The position numbers were made by a program, and so were the translations under genes. The notes below the pieces were generated by a model that ran no database searches, was not told the DNA's origin, and saw only the letters and a list, made by a program, of their open reading frames with translations. Shown piece by piece: positions 25,101-38,319 of a DNA stretch of 64,000 nucleotides (positions are counted from its first letter, which is position 1; every line of letters starts with the position of its first letter). This DNA is from Aradus depressus. Taxonomy: Eukaryota > Arthropoda > Insecta > Hemiptera > Aradidae. The stretch lies in the NCBI GenBank assembly GCA_963662175.1, contig OY759221.1, forward strand, positions 26,833,027 through 26,897,026, in the 5' to 3' direction.

Positions 25101-28100
25101 ATTCTAATATTAGTTTACCTCCGATATGAGCAACCATTTTGCTTTTATAGATCCGGCTTTCCGAGACTCCGAAGAGGGGAACCACTTTGGAGACCATTGA
25201 CCTAGGGTATGGGTCTTCAAGGAGTACCTGACAACTTACAGACTTGGGACCATCGCTTAACGTCCCATCCGAAAGACGGCGTTTTTTCACCTCCCTGATA
25301 AAAAAAACCTGAGGGCCTCGGCCGGGTTTCGAACTGCTGAGTTCAGTAGAGAAGCACGCTATATTATATTATAACTATTACGTATGTTGTCATAATATTA
25401 TGAGATTCCGGTATAAACACAATACTCATTTTTAGAGAGATAATGTGATCCTATCTTACCTACATAACGCACAGATGGAAAGTTAAAAAAAAAAATAATA
25501 AGCACTAACCTCCTTCCTTGCCATCCTTCCCCTTGATCCTGAAGAGGCCGAGCCGGTGCTGAGTGGAGGGACTCCTCTGGGTGATGGAGTGAGTGACGGG
25601 GACAGGGATCCGGAGGACATTGGCCAGGTTGCGGAGGACGGACATCACGTCATCAGCAGCCTGACTAGTCAGAGTCAGGGTCACTGTCACACTCTCCCGC
25701 CGACCACGCTCACCTCCCTCTGGCGTCTCATTCTCCTTATCCTGAAAACAACACTATTATTAATCAATAAAAAATATATTACACCTAGTAATTTGTCAGA
25801 TTCTCGCTTCTTTCCTATATTTTTATATTATTTATTTTACATCATGCCACCAACAGGTGTTGAGCCTAATTATAGATCAATATACCGAGAAAGTCGGTAG
25901 TAGTTAAGAATAGAAACAAAATAACATAAAATACATATGTACGACTACTGTACATTACATACTATCTACTTAATGCTTCTAAAATAAAACAAAAAAAGTC
26001 GTCGGTAAATCAGAATTAATCGAATACGTTTTCTCTTTCCCTCCGAAGCTAATCACCGTTCGAGCTAACTCATGGGATTTTGAATTTTAATATAATCCAC
26101 TTCGATACTTTCGTTACATCGGCAGTTATTGAAATTCTTGAGTTTAGCACACCTCTCCTTCGGCTGACTCCACCAAAAATTAATAGGTGTCGTCCTTATA
26201 CTTCATATATGAAATTTCATGTCAACAAGTTCATTTCAAAGTTATTAGTTTTTGTGTTAAGCGTCCACCCTAATCCCCTTCCCTTTGGCCGATTTGACTG
26301 AACATCAAAAGGTGTCTCCTTAGAGGGTTCTGGGTACACATATAAAATTGTGTGTCGATACATTCATTCATTCGGGAGGTCATCATGTTTACAGACATAC
26401 ATTTTTATTTAATTTTTGGAATCAGGAGTTTGGAAAATATTAAATTTCGTTAAAAACTTTGCATCGAATGAGGGCTTTACATATGTCTCCTCAAAAGGCC
26501 TTGCGAGTTGTCCGAAATATCATTAACAAAACAGTCGATGACAATTAGAGGAAAGAAAATATGAAATGAAATGAAAAATAATCGTTATTCTGGGACGTAC
26601 GCCCCGTAAGAATAATAACATAAAGAATAAACAAGAGTATACAAATATCAACCTTTTGAGATGAATAAAAAGAAAAGAAAAGAGGTTTCTAGGAATAAAT
26701 ATTAAAGGTTAAAAGCAGGCAATGAGTAAAACAATATAATAAACTAGTGAAAAATGATAAAGAGAAATTAAAATTAGAAAAACAAGAATAATAATGTGAA
26801 ACATAGTGACAATAATGACTTGTACATGAATGAATTGTAAAAAACTGGACTGAAACAGAAGAGTAGCAATCGGTCCAGTGGAGTGAGAGACTTATAGGAA
26901 GACGAGAACCATCTCGGATATGGAGAGGGAGAGAGTTCCAGAGGGAGTTAGCCTGGATAAGGAAGGAGTTGTGGTAGGTTGTTGTTCTGTGGGAAGGGAG
27001 GTAAAGAATAGCTCAATAAGAAGAGGAATCTTGTAATAAAATAAAATGATGAGTTGGACATTTACCATATCGCTGTAAAATCTGATGGGTTTAGGTCGAA
27101 TAGCTAACGGAGCCACGATGGGTATATCTGGAGAAAACCTCGACAATTTGTACTTTTCATCTTCACTATCAGAATCTATCAACTGAAGTCCTGTAACAAC
27201 ATAATGACATTAAGTACTATTAAAATAATAATTATAATAATATTTCGTCTTAAATATGTATAAATTAAATAAATATATAGAGATAAAGGGTATATCGAAC
27301 CAGGGAATTTGTTGGTGAACTCCGGCATGATGCATTCTGGACTTGAGGAGCTCACGATTGTGTCTGGGGTGTCATTATCACGATCCCGGTTGTAATCGAA
27401 TTTCCTATCGTCAACTGAAAATGCAACACAAAAAAAAAAAGTTCGTTAGTTAAAAATAAAAAAATAATATATTGGGCATATTTTTTAAAGAAACATAAAT
27501 CTATAGAAAGTTTAATATGTTTGTATTTAAAAGATGACTCGTACAACTATCGGACAGTGGGTTTAGTTAATACTATGCCGAAAATCTTCACCTCAATACA
27601 GAACAAGACTTTCATCCTGGATAGAACCAGATGCACAATGTGGCTTTATATCAGGTCGAGGCTGCTCCGATAACATCTTCTGTCGACGAGCTATTATATA
27701 CAACAATATCCGTTTAAAAAGTATATATCTTTATGCTTTTTTCATAGATCTTGCAAAGTTATTGGTGGCCTTGAATGGGGTTGGTCAACTTACAGTCATC
27801 TTTAGCAGTGTGCAGTTTGAGAGGAGCGAACTCCTCATTGTAGAAACCTCTTTGAGTTGCCGGGGTGGAAGGAGCTCTGGGAGGATTGTCTCCGAAGGGC
27901 AGTGTGTTGTAGTAGTCGTTCTCGTTGGGGAAGTAGGCTCGCCCGTAGCATCCCCGCAGCTCTCCCAGTCGAGTGCTACCACAACACATCCATCAATACA
28001 TCCGTCAAACTGAGAGGGAAAATTATTAATAAATTCATATGCTAAAACTGGGTTAATTTGAGGCTCTATCATCTCAGTCAATTTGTCAAATGAAAGTATA

Positions 28101-31100
28101 CAGTCATCAGTCCTGCACTCAAATTTCCCAGAATTTCTTAGGTCTCTCCTTTTTCTTCCTGACAAAAACTAAAGAAAAATACATTGTCAGATTAAAAAAA
28201 AAAAAATTGGAAGACATTTCATCGCATTAAATAAATTAATATGGTGACGCAAATAGCTGGAAAGTTCCTTTTTCACAATACCAAAATAATTTCAACCAAT
28301 TTTTTTTTTTACCTTGTCCCTTAGGTCCTTCCTGCACCTCAAAGCCCCAAAAATAATTGTTATTGTGAGATTTATTAATAAAGGTTTGTTTTCTATTATC
28401 GTCATACAATTACATATTTTTAATTGTTCCTGCATCAAACATCATCATATTGATGGTTCAACCATGATTTATTTATTTTATTCTTTTCATTTTCTCTTCT
28501 TATACATTTATAGTTTCTTTAATTGTTTTTTTTTTTGTTATTTCTTTGAATTTAACATTCTTAAGAAAGAAGCTTCTTAGTGGCTCAAGAGTTAACGTGA
28601 GGATTCCGGATCGTAGGTTAGGTTATAAAGTGAATAGACAATTTTTTTATTAGGGCATCCGACAGACTATCAATTTTTTACTTAAAATTAGTTTGAAGTA
28701 ACAATATGTGTTCAAGGTTTTTTTTCTCTTTTTTGTAAATATATATTATACATATTTTTTCCCTCTACAGTCTTAAATCTGACTTACTCCTCTGTTAAGA
28801 CGTAATAAAGAAATAAATATAATCAAAATATGTTTTTTATTACAATAGATTATTATTAAATGGACCAGTAAAGAGAAAATCGCTCTTCACAAGGTAAGCA
28901 AACATAGCTAGTTGACTAGACTAAGTATGTCACCTTTGGTTCTTTATTTTAAATATAATTTATTTTGAAGGGGACAATTTTACCTATCTCCTTTTTTTAT
29001 TATTGTTCATAAAAGCGAAAGAAATTGTAAATTTTTGAGTGAGTTATTTTAAAAATATGACAGGGATTTAATTATTCACTTAGTTTTGTTCCACGTGTTC
29101 GTATAGAAATCGTAGCATTAGATCAAACTAAAAAAAACAATTGTTTATATTTATTTACTTTTCTCTCCTATTTTTATGTTTGAAATGCCTTGGTATTAAA
29201 AGAAGGACATATTCTGATTCCTCACAAAAGAAAAATACCAAAAATGCACTCAAATTCCCTTTAAATATGGTTTTCAATTTTGATTTTTTAATAATTGAGG
29301 AGTTTCGTGAAATAAAACTTGAATTTGAACTTTTACTTTTCAAGAAACTCAAATGCAGAACCTTTAATTTCCTGAAACATAGGTAAAAGTAAAGACATCT
29401 CTCTCCAAGTCCATCGATGATTGAAGAAAGATGCTAACTCAAAATAATACACCAAGAATATACACAAACCTTAACATTTCTTACACTTAAACTTTTCTGA
29501 GCTAATGTTAATACCTTATTAAATACACTTATCTCAGTAAGGGAATTCTTACGTTCGATATTTACTATTCTGAAAAATGGACGTTTTCTTACTTGAAATA
29601 AATATATAAATTTGGAATTGACACCTTGCATTAATAGCAATAGCTTCAATTGCACTTTTTAACCTTTTACTGCTCGTTTCCCTTCAAATTTGCTATTTTT
29701 TAGCTGAATATCTATAAAAATATTTTAAAAATAATTTCGGCATTACTATAGTTCTATAAAAATACTATATTTTCAAGGGTCGATAAGGTAATGAACAGTT
29801 GTGACACATAGCAGAAGGGAATGACTAGCTGTATTACTAGAACTTACTATGAATTGACTTTGCTCATGTCGCCAGCCCCAAAGGGCGGACATCCAGTAAA
29901 GTTGTAGGTGAGGTTGGGCTCACAGATGGACATGGCTGGAATCTGTCGCAGTTGGTGCATTACAGAGTCGATGAAAGAATCGTAGTCCTCTTCCACCTTC
30001 GAACTCTGCAACATTATGCCAAATCAACCCTTTACAACAAACCTAACCCAGATCGGTCTTTGTCAATCTTAAATCTATAACTAAACTTCTAATCTTAGAT
30101 GACAGATTTTTTTTTTCTTCTTAAAAAAAGAAGAAAAAAAAAAGAGAAAGAAAAAAAGTTTTCATAAAACTACTGATAAGTATTAGCTTATCGCTTCCTC
30201 GGGAGAACTTTCAAAAATAAACAAGCATGGAAAAAAATAAAGATATTTAGAGTCCCAGCATACTATACGAGTATAGACGAACGAGGATTTACTACATCTT
30301 GAAGACATTATTGCAACAAATCAATGTCTCCCCCCATCAGACAAATATGAATCAAAAATAGTTTATTTAATGTTTTTATAGAGAACATAATATCAAAGGG
30401 TCATTCATAGTCCATAATTTAAATGGTAATGAAACTTGTTTGGGACTATTCACACAATTAGATGTCTGTCAAACACGTGATTTGTTTCGTACAGCAATTC
30501 TTAGTAGAATAAATTAAAAGTACAATTTTATATACAATAATTGTTTCGTAGGTTATCTATCTACATATATAATTATCTATGTATATATTATTATATATAT
30601 ATAATATGAAAATTCAGGGAGCCATGGTGGCCGTGCGGGCTAGAGCGTAGAGCTTTGTTCGCATGAACTAACCATGGTTTGCGGGTTCGAATCCCGTCCG
30701 GGAGTGTTTTATTTCGTATATAGAACTCCCTCCCGGGGCCCTGGATGTCGTAAATAATTAGATAAGATAGTGACAAGACTAATATGCATTAAACATAAGG
30801 CCAAAAAAAAAAAAAAAAAAAAAAATGAAAATACATGTTTACAAATCAATTCCTGTCTTGTTAAGGAAATGGAAATGGTTTAAAAATCTATAACTCACCT
30901 TTCGTGGTCTTTTCTTCGGAGTTCCTCCAACCATTTCTTTCCCCAAGCTCTGTCGCCGTTTTTGTTGATAAATACGCCTTTTCAACTTTTTCACATCTAA
31001 TTATGAAAATAAAATTCTATCATCAATCATAGTTTATAAATGTACTTTTATTATTATTTATTTTTGCTTTAAGAGAGAAATTGTTAAACAAATACAATTT

Positions 31101-34100
31101 GAATGGAGGCAAAATATAATTTATGACTGACCAATTCAGTCTACCTACCCTGAAGTTGTGAATCAGTCTGATCCATCCGAAGACCGGGAGACAACATTTC
31201 ATCAGAAGACATAACCTCCTTTTTCACCTCAACTTCTCTTTTGATATCTACCATAGGTGTCATAACTGGGCCGGGTTGACTCAAAGAAAACACCGGCTCT
31301 CTCTTGATGGTCTGCGGCGGTGGAGATAAGAGTTCGTCAAGCGAGCTAGGTCCCACCTGACCACGCATCTCACTTTCCGAGATCTGCTACAAATAGTGAC
31401 AAATAATTTAGTAACTCTTATGCTAAGTCACAATGATCAAGATTTTAAAAATTAAAATGTAATAAGTTTACTTGAGGCTGAGGCTGATGCTGATGCTGAG
31501 GCTGGGGCTGGGGCTGGGGCTGGGGCTGAGGTTTGGGCTGAGGCACTTCTTTGGGGGGTTCGTTGAGAACTGGAGGCAATAGCGGAGTATGTGTTGGAGG
31601 AACAGGCCTAGCCAGCTGGGCCTCAAGCGACGGGACTATAGGCATGGAAGGAGTGGAAGATGCAGCTGTTGTGGTAGCACAAGCAGTATTCTGCAATAAC
31701 TGCTTCAGAAGCACATTCTGGGAGTCTTCTCCTCCTCGACCACGCTGCTGTTTATCGTCACGAGGCATCAGCATTGTTGTCAACGAGACAAACTTCTTGG
31801 CTTCATCTTTCTGCATTCCCTTGTTTCCACCGAAACTAACATGGTGTGTTTCCTTTTCCAGAGGCTCTGCCGAACTTGAGACAATTCTTTGCTGAAGGAT
31901 CTCCGCACTCCCCCCCACCTTCTCGTTTCCCGACAGCCTCCTCTCAACAATGCTCACTTTATGACTTATTCTTCCATTGCCCTCTCCTGTTTGGTCCTTG
32001 TCCTCCCGCAATGTTAGAATGTCACTGGTACTTGATTGGGGGCCTGCTTTATAGATCTTATATGACTTGCCGTCCACCATGACAGTGTCAGTTTTAAACT
32101 GAGAACTGACGTAGATGTTTCCGTGCTTCATATTCATATTGAGGTGAGAAGGCCGACTATTCTTAAACAGATCTGCCTCTGAGAACCTCAGTTCCTCCTG
32201 TTTGATAGATCTTTGAAAATGAGCTGCTAAACCTTCGACTCCTAATTCATCTTGTGAGTTCATTTCCTCTTTCCTATGGTCCTTATTCATAGAAGTGTGG
32301 TTAACAAGTGCATAAATGTAATTTTGCGGGTTGGGATTGGGCTCACTTGTCCGTAACATAGATGTTAACTGAGCTTCTAAAATACTTGAACTGACGCACG
32401 GCAGTGCCACATTTTCAGCCTTAGGCGATACTATACTGTTACAAGTCCTGTCAAGTGTCCTCTGATCTCTTTTATCGAAGTTATCTTCATTTCCTCTTTT
32501 CGGCTCGGGATTTTCTAGATGAGACGTTCTATCAATTAATGAATCGGACCCTTTATACCTAATTATAGAGCTTTCTGAAATCCTTACGTCAGAGTTCGCG
32601 ACTCTATACTTGTTTTCTTGTTTAATTTCGTTCTGACAGTTCGTATCGGCCTCACTTCGAGCTAGCATTTCAGAGAGCCTATTCTGTTCAGATATTTTTC
32701 TGTTGATGACAGAATCATGTTTACTAACTGCAATTGATGTGATTAGATCAGTTTCGGAAGGTTTACTTGTAATAACAGATAAAGGAAGGAAGTGGCCCCG
32801 AGCCATTGTAGTGACCGGCATGGGCATGGGCCTATGTTGTTGCTCTGTGCTGTGGTTGGAGGACTTCAGGAGGTTCTGAGCCTCCGCAGCAAGTTTGGCG
32901 GCGTTGACAGCATCCTGAACTAGACTAGCGACAGTCGCTTGCTGTAGAGCCAACTGCCTATTGTCGGATACTATTGGGATGGATTTTTGTGTCACCACAG
33001 GAGTGAAGGTGGTGGGTGTGCGAGATACCACAACGTTGGGCTGAATGTTGGTCGGAACCACTCTTTCACATTCCTGACTATTTTCTTTCACTTCGGGCCT
33101 TTTTCGGTCTTCCACTTTTTTGAAGATATCACAGTTATTTTGTCCAGTCTCTGGAGAAGGATTTGGCGTCTTATCCTCCTGATTAGCAGATCCGGGAAGA
33201 ACTTTTCCAATCATTCTACTTCTAGGGGGAGATGCTTCATCTTCTGCTTCCATATCTTCATCTTTTGCCATTTCATCTAGAATACAATCATTATCTGTTG
33301 TACCATTATCGACCCCCAAAACAACAAGATCTTCTAAAAGTTCCCCTTCCACATCCATCATATGAATGTGTCCAGGATCGATTACCATTGGCATTGATAC
33401 AACTGCGGACATCACGTTTCCTTCTAAAGCTGACTGCAGTTCTTCAACCTCCAGATTGGTCTCTTTGCAGCTCTCGACAAGAACGATATCATCGTACACT
33501 GTCACCTCAGAGTCGGTATCTTCTGATTGTCTGGCTTTGACTGTTTCTGCTTTTTTGATTAGAGCAGGCTTGTGTGGAGGAGTCATGGGAGGTGATTCCT
33601 CTTCTGCAAAGTCGTTGTACGCCTCACAGACAAGACTCCCAACTTTGTCTGAACTGCTTGTTCCAGGCTGACCTCTAGGCTTCCTTTTGTCGCTCCACAT
33701 CGGAGAGCCTCCCTTCAAGCCTAACTTTAGCCTCCTAAATCCGTTCAAACAAGGTGGCAAAGGTATAGGGTTGGCTGGATTGTAAGGGTTGCCACCAGCG
33801 GCCCCATCTCCAGGTCCACCCCCCTGTGGACTTGCTGAGGATGGTCTTCTCATAGGAGAGGGGACCATAGGGGAGCTTGGAGGTCGGTATTGCTGCTGGA
33901 GAGGACTGCTGGGAGCGTACTGAAGCCTAGGTGACTGCATGGGGGAGGTGGGCTGAGTGAATTGGGGCATGGGTGAGGTGGGTGTCTGAAGACCGGTGAA
34001 CACCATGGGACTCTGAGGTGCTCGAGGACTGTACAAAGGGGAACCACCCTGCGAGCTTGGCGACTGCGGCCCAGGGAACCCCCTGAACTGCCTCTGCTGC

Positions 34101-37100
34101 TCCTGTCTCAGCAACTGCCGACTCAGGATGTTGGCAGCTTCAGGGTGTTGCTCTAAAAGTTGTTGTTTCTGCTGTTGTAGCTGATGCCTCTGTAACAGAA
34201 GCTGTTGTTGTTGTGGAGTTAGTCTCATTGTCTGAGGGGAAGGTGGTTGAGGAGACATTCCTCTTGGAGAACTAAATCCTGATGTCTGCATGGGTGCAAG
34301 ACGTGGTCGCATCCCAGCTTCAGGTGATCTCGCAAATCTTGCCACCATACTTGGATGCCTGGAAAATTGTATATTATTATTAAACATTTATATTAATAAT
34401 TAGAATATTTACATTTAATACTAATTATAGAGTATAGCTGTACTGCGTATATATGACAATAGGTGGGCAAGTAACCTGATTTGATGGAACTGATGTGGAC
34501 TAGGCGGTGTCGGAGTCATGGGCGGGGGTCGGGGCGATGCCATCCCGCCGCCACAGTCACTTTTGTCATCCCCACTCTGAACACAAAAAATACCAAATGA
34601 CACACTCACAAATATAACACATCGATCATGGACCACAATTATTAAATATTAATAATCTTTCTTTTTTGGAAGTTTTGTTTTATATTATGCTACCAAACGA
34701 AATATGTAAACAAAACTGGAGATAATACAAAAAGTATTCAATGACATTTTAAAATATAACTGAATTATTAGCCCTAAGGTAAACGGAACACATGAGAATG
34801 AAACTAAGTGTCATAGTTGCAGGTGAAACAGTCAAATGTGAGAAGACTGTGTTTCTTTGTCACCTCCTCAAATGTTTCTAATATTCTTTCTATGTTTTTT
34901 TCGTATTTCATTGGAGCAACCAATAACAAAAGAAGGTGTGCCTCACCCACATAAGCGCACGGGCGGTTGAAGTGAAACTTCTTTTGTCTTCATTAACCAT
35001 GCGAATTAAATAAACTATAAATATTTATTATATATACATTTTATTCTATTTTATTTTCATTATAAGTATAAACCATCTTAAAATAGGTAAATTTTAGGTT
35101 AATAAAGGACAATAAAAAATATTAAACCTAAAAATATTTTAAAATTATATTTTATTGATCTGGTATTTCACTGTTACTTACAAATGTTACCAGAGGTTTG
35201 TGGTAACTTGGGAATTGTCGAACAAGTTCCGTTGAAGTTTTTGGCATTTTTAACTATTTAACACTATCTCAGAATAAAACTAAACGTATTAAATTAATGA
35301 TCAAACGTATTATTTCAAAGCATAAACCGTATACAAACACGTAGCACACAACAGCTGATGCATCAACACCGACCTAAACTCGTAGATGACTTGTACGCAT
35401 CCGCTGCTACTCATTCCCCTCTCCTTAGCGTTTCATGTTTGATTTTTTTATGTCGAGGTAATTCTGATACACTAGTATCGCTAAAGAAGTTTCACTTCAA
35501 AAACTGTGAGAAGTTTGACATCAACTTCTTTTATTTGACACCCTGTTAAATAATTACGTCTCATCTACATCACGTCTATATACCGGTATAACACCACCAA
35601 TATATGAAATTTCCGATATCTCTAAGTCAACCCACTGAACTTGACACTAGATCCTGGTGTCCATAATACAGACCCAATGATGTTACCTGAGAATGAGGAG
35701 TGCCAGCAGGACTCTGACGAAGTGGAGACAGAGAGGTTTGTGGAGAGGGCTGATGCGAGGGCCCGCTCCCTACGCCGCCAACCGGAGACAGCAGAGGAGA
35801 CTGGGGTGATGCACTTCCCACACTCCCACCCCCACCGCCACCTGGCTTACTGTCTTGTTTCGACTGATATTCCTGACAAAGAAACACACTTAATCAGTAT
35901 TTATTAATTAAACAAAAAAATATATTGAAGCTATTTGTCTTCATATTGGTAAGAAAAAAGAATTTCAATGAAAATTTACGAATAAAACCGACCAAGGAAA
36001 AATAGCAAAATAATTCGACAACAAAAATATATCGGGAGGACTGGTGTATACATCTAGAGACCTAAGCATTATCCACTCTTATCCTTCCCTGCTAGCTCTA
36101 TGGTGGGAGTCCTAAATTTTGCCTACCCAGGTTTAGTTACCTAAAGTAGAGGTACGTGTACCTGACAGGCACAGGCTCGGGACATTCAAAGGACGGCGTG
36201 CTCAAGGATTTTACTTACTGATAAAAAAACCCAAGGGTTTCGAATTCACGATATTGAGCTCAGAAAACGAGCACTCGCCTCTGAGCTACCGGCGCCCACA
36301 ACAAAGTATAATTATTAAATATATATTTTTTTGAAACGTTTAGAATTATCATAACTTCTGTAATGTTAGCACAATTTTTAAGTTTATGACAATACATCTG
36401 TTAAACTAGTCCCTCAAGAAGGTACACTACATCAAAACCTTGGCTGAAAATTGTTCTAGAATATCCCGTCCGTACAATGGAACATAAATTTTAAGAAAGC
36501 ATTTTCCGATTATATTTTTACATCGGACCTTCTTTACTCTTTTATCTGCAATATTAGGCTATCAGATGAGAGCTTGTAACGTGAGCTTTGAGCTTGGCAG
36601 ATTGTTCCGCCGATGGCCGCCCCATTCCCTCAGTATCCCTTTATATAAGTAATAAGTGTTATCACAACTTATATTTACATACTGGACCTTTACTCCAGTT
36701 GACCTCCTCTACCCACACCTTTGAAAGTAGAAGGTTGCCTACTAAGCCTATCAGATATGAAAGATTCACATGTTCCAAAAAATCAGGTAATTTGAAATTC
36801 TTAGAAAAGAAACGTTTGGAACAAGTTTTGACAAACTCAGGACTAAAACTGAAAAATGCTTCTACAATATATTTTTTAATAAAACATTTTTTTCCTTTTT
36901 AACAATGAATCCATTTTAATAGCCAAATTGTCCTTGGCTATACTGCACTTCATACTAAATGGTCAAATTCACTGGAAAGCCTTAGTGACTTATCGTAGCA
37001 AACCGACGATTTTCCAATAAACTATTTGTTAGTTTAATAAACTATAATCGTCCATTGCTATATATCAACAACCTATTTAAAATACAAATAATTATAGATT

Positions 37101-38234
37101 AAGATAAAAGCAAAAAATTACAAACCACATGAACGACAAAAAAGAATAAAGTCAGAAACGTCATGCTAAATAGAACACACAAAAAGAACACACATTATCC
37201 ATGCCTTTAATACACTAATATCGAAATGTCATGCAATCTAAATCAATTATTCAAAAATAATATTTTAAATATAAATATATATATATACACACCAGGTGTC
37301 GCATTCTTATAAGATTAGAGATTTTTCTCTGGAAATATAAGTTACAAAAGATTTGGAATGGTCTCCTTAATTTTTGCCAAGGAACCTAAATGTATCATAA
37401 ATGTTTTTTTTTAAGTGTCTAGCAAATTGGGATCTCAAAACTCAATTTTCTTATTTCAAATGGGATCACATATTTTTCTTAACAATTACGAAGCTAGATG
37501 TTTTTTTAAATGAAAAAGAGCTTAGAAGGAGGACACTCGTTGGTTACACTGTAAAAATATTAAATGTTGAAATTTTCTTATCAGTATTTTATTAGATCAC
37601 ATACGCCTTACTTGAAAAAAACGGTTGATAGTAAATTTAAATTCCTTGGCAACAATTAAGGAGACGTCAAAATATTTTTGAAATTCCAATATTTTCAGAG
37701 AAAAACTGCACATCCTAAACGAAAGCGACACCCTCCTTGCGTATATATATATACTTATATATATATATGTAAATACATACATTTGTAAGATTAATTACTG
37801 ATTAATTAAATTATCGAAGAATAAAATAAATACATTTTCAGGTTTAGGCCGTTTAGAAAATCCCAAATAACTATTCTAATATTATTATTATAATCTAAAT
37901 GTGAGTTTAAAAAATATATATATAAATTATATTTAAAAAAAGTTTGGTTAATAATAAAATTTTAAAACAAAGGCGATGCCCTCATACTAAATTAGTACAA
38001 ACACCAAATTTCGGATTATTATTATTATTTTTTTACAATTTTAAAAGAAGTATCAAAGGCTGCTATCTTCATTGAATAAAAACAGAAAAACTTATTTCAA
38101 GGTAAAACAATATTATTCTATACAAGATCACAAAACAATTTTTTTAAAAAATGTTTGGCTAAAAAGGTCAGGAGAATCTACTAACTTTAAGCCTAAACTT
38201 TACAACTCTGATGCGGCTACTGACAGGGGTACCA

Positions 38235-38319
<85 letters not shown>

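Noticed and set aside
26080..26301. 73-codon plus-strand ORF as a gene
   Set aside because: It lies wholly inside a copy of the CCCCAGC-TIR repeat family; other copies do not keep the frame.
27785..28165. One 126-codon minus-strand ORF as a single exon
   Set aside because: Its downstream part is the wrong frame of exon 22; only the upstream 27985-28165 part reads like protein and it does not belong to the host family.
30614..30700. Functional tRNA gene
   Set aside because: The B box is perfect, but the sequence continues into a SINE body with poly(A) and target duplication, and a second copy with the same body exists at 48587.
31551..34047. Several plus- and minus-strand ORFs of 60-114 codons within 31551-34047
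   Set aside because: All overlap the 2.9-kb coding exon in other frames; composition reflects its Gln/Pro/Ser codons read off-frame.
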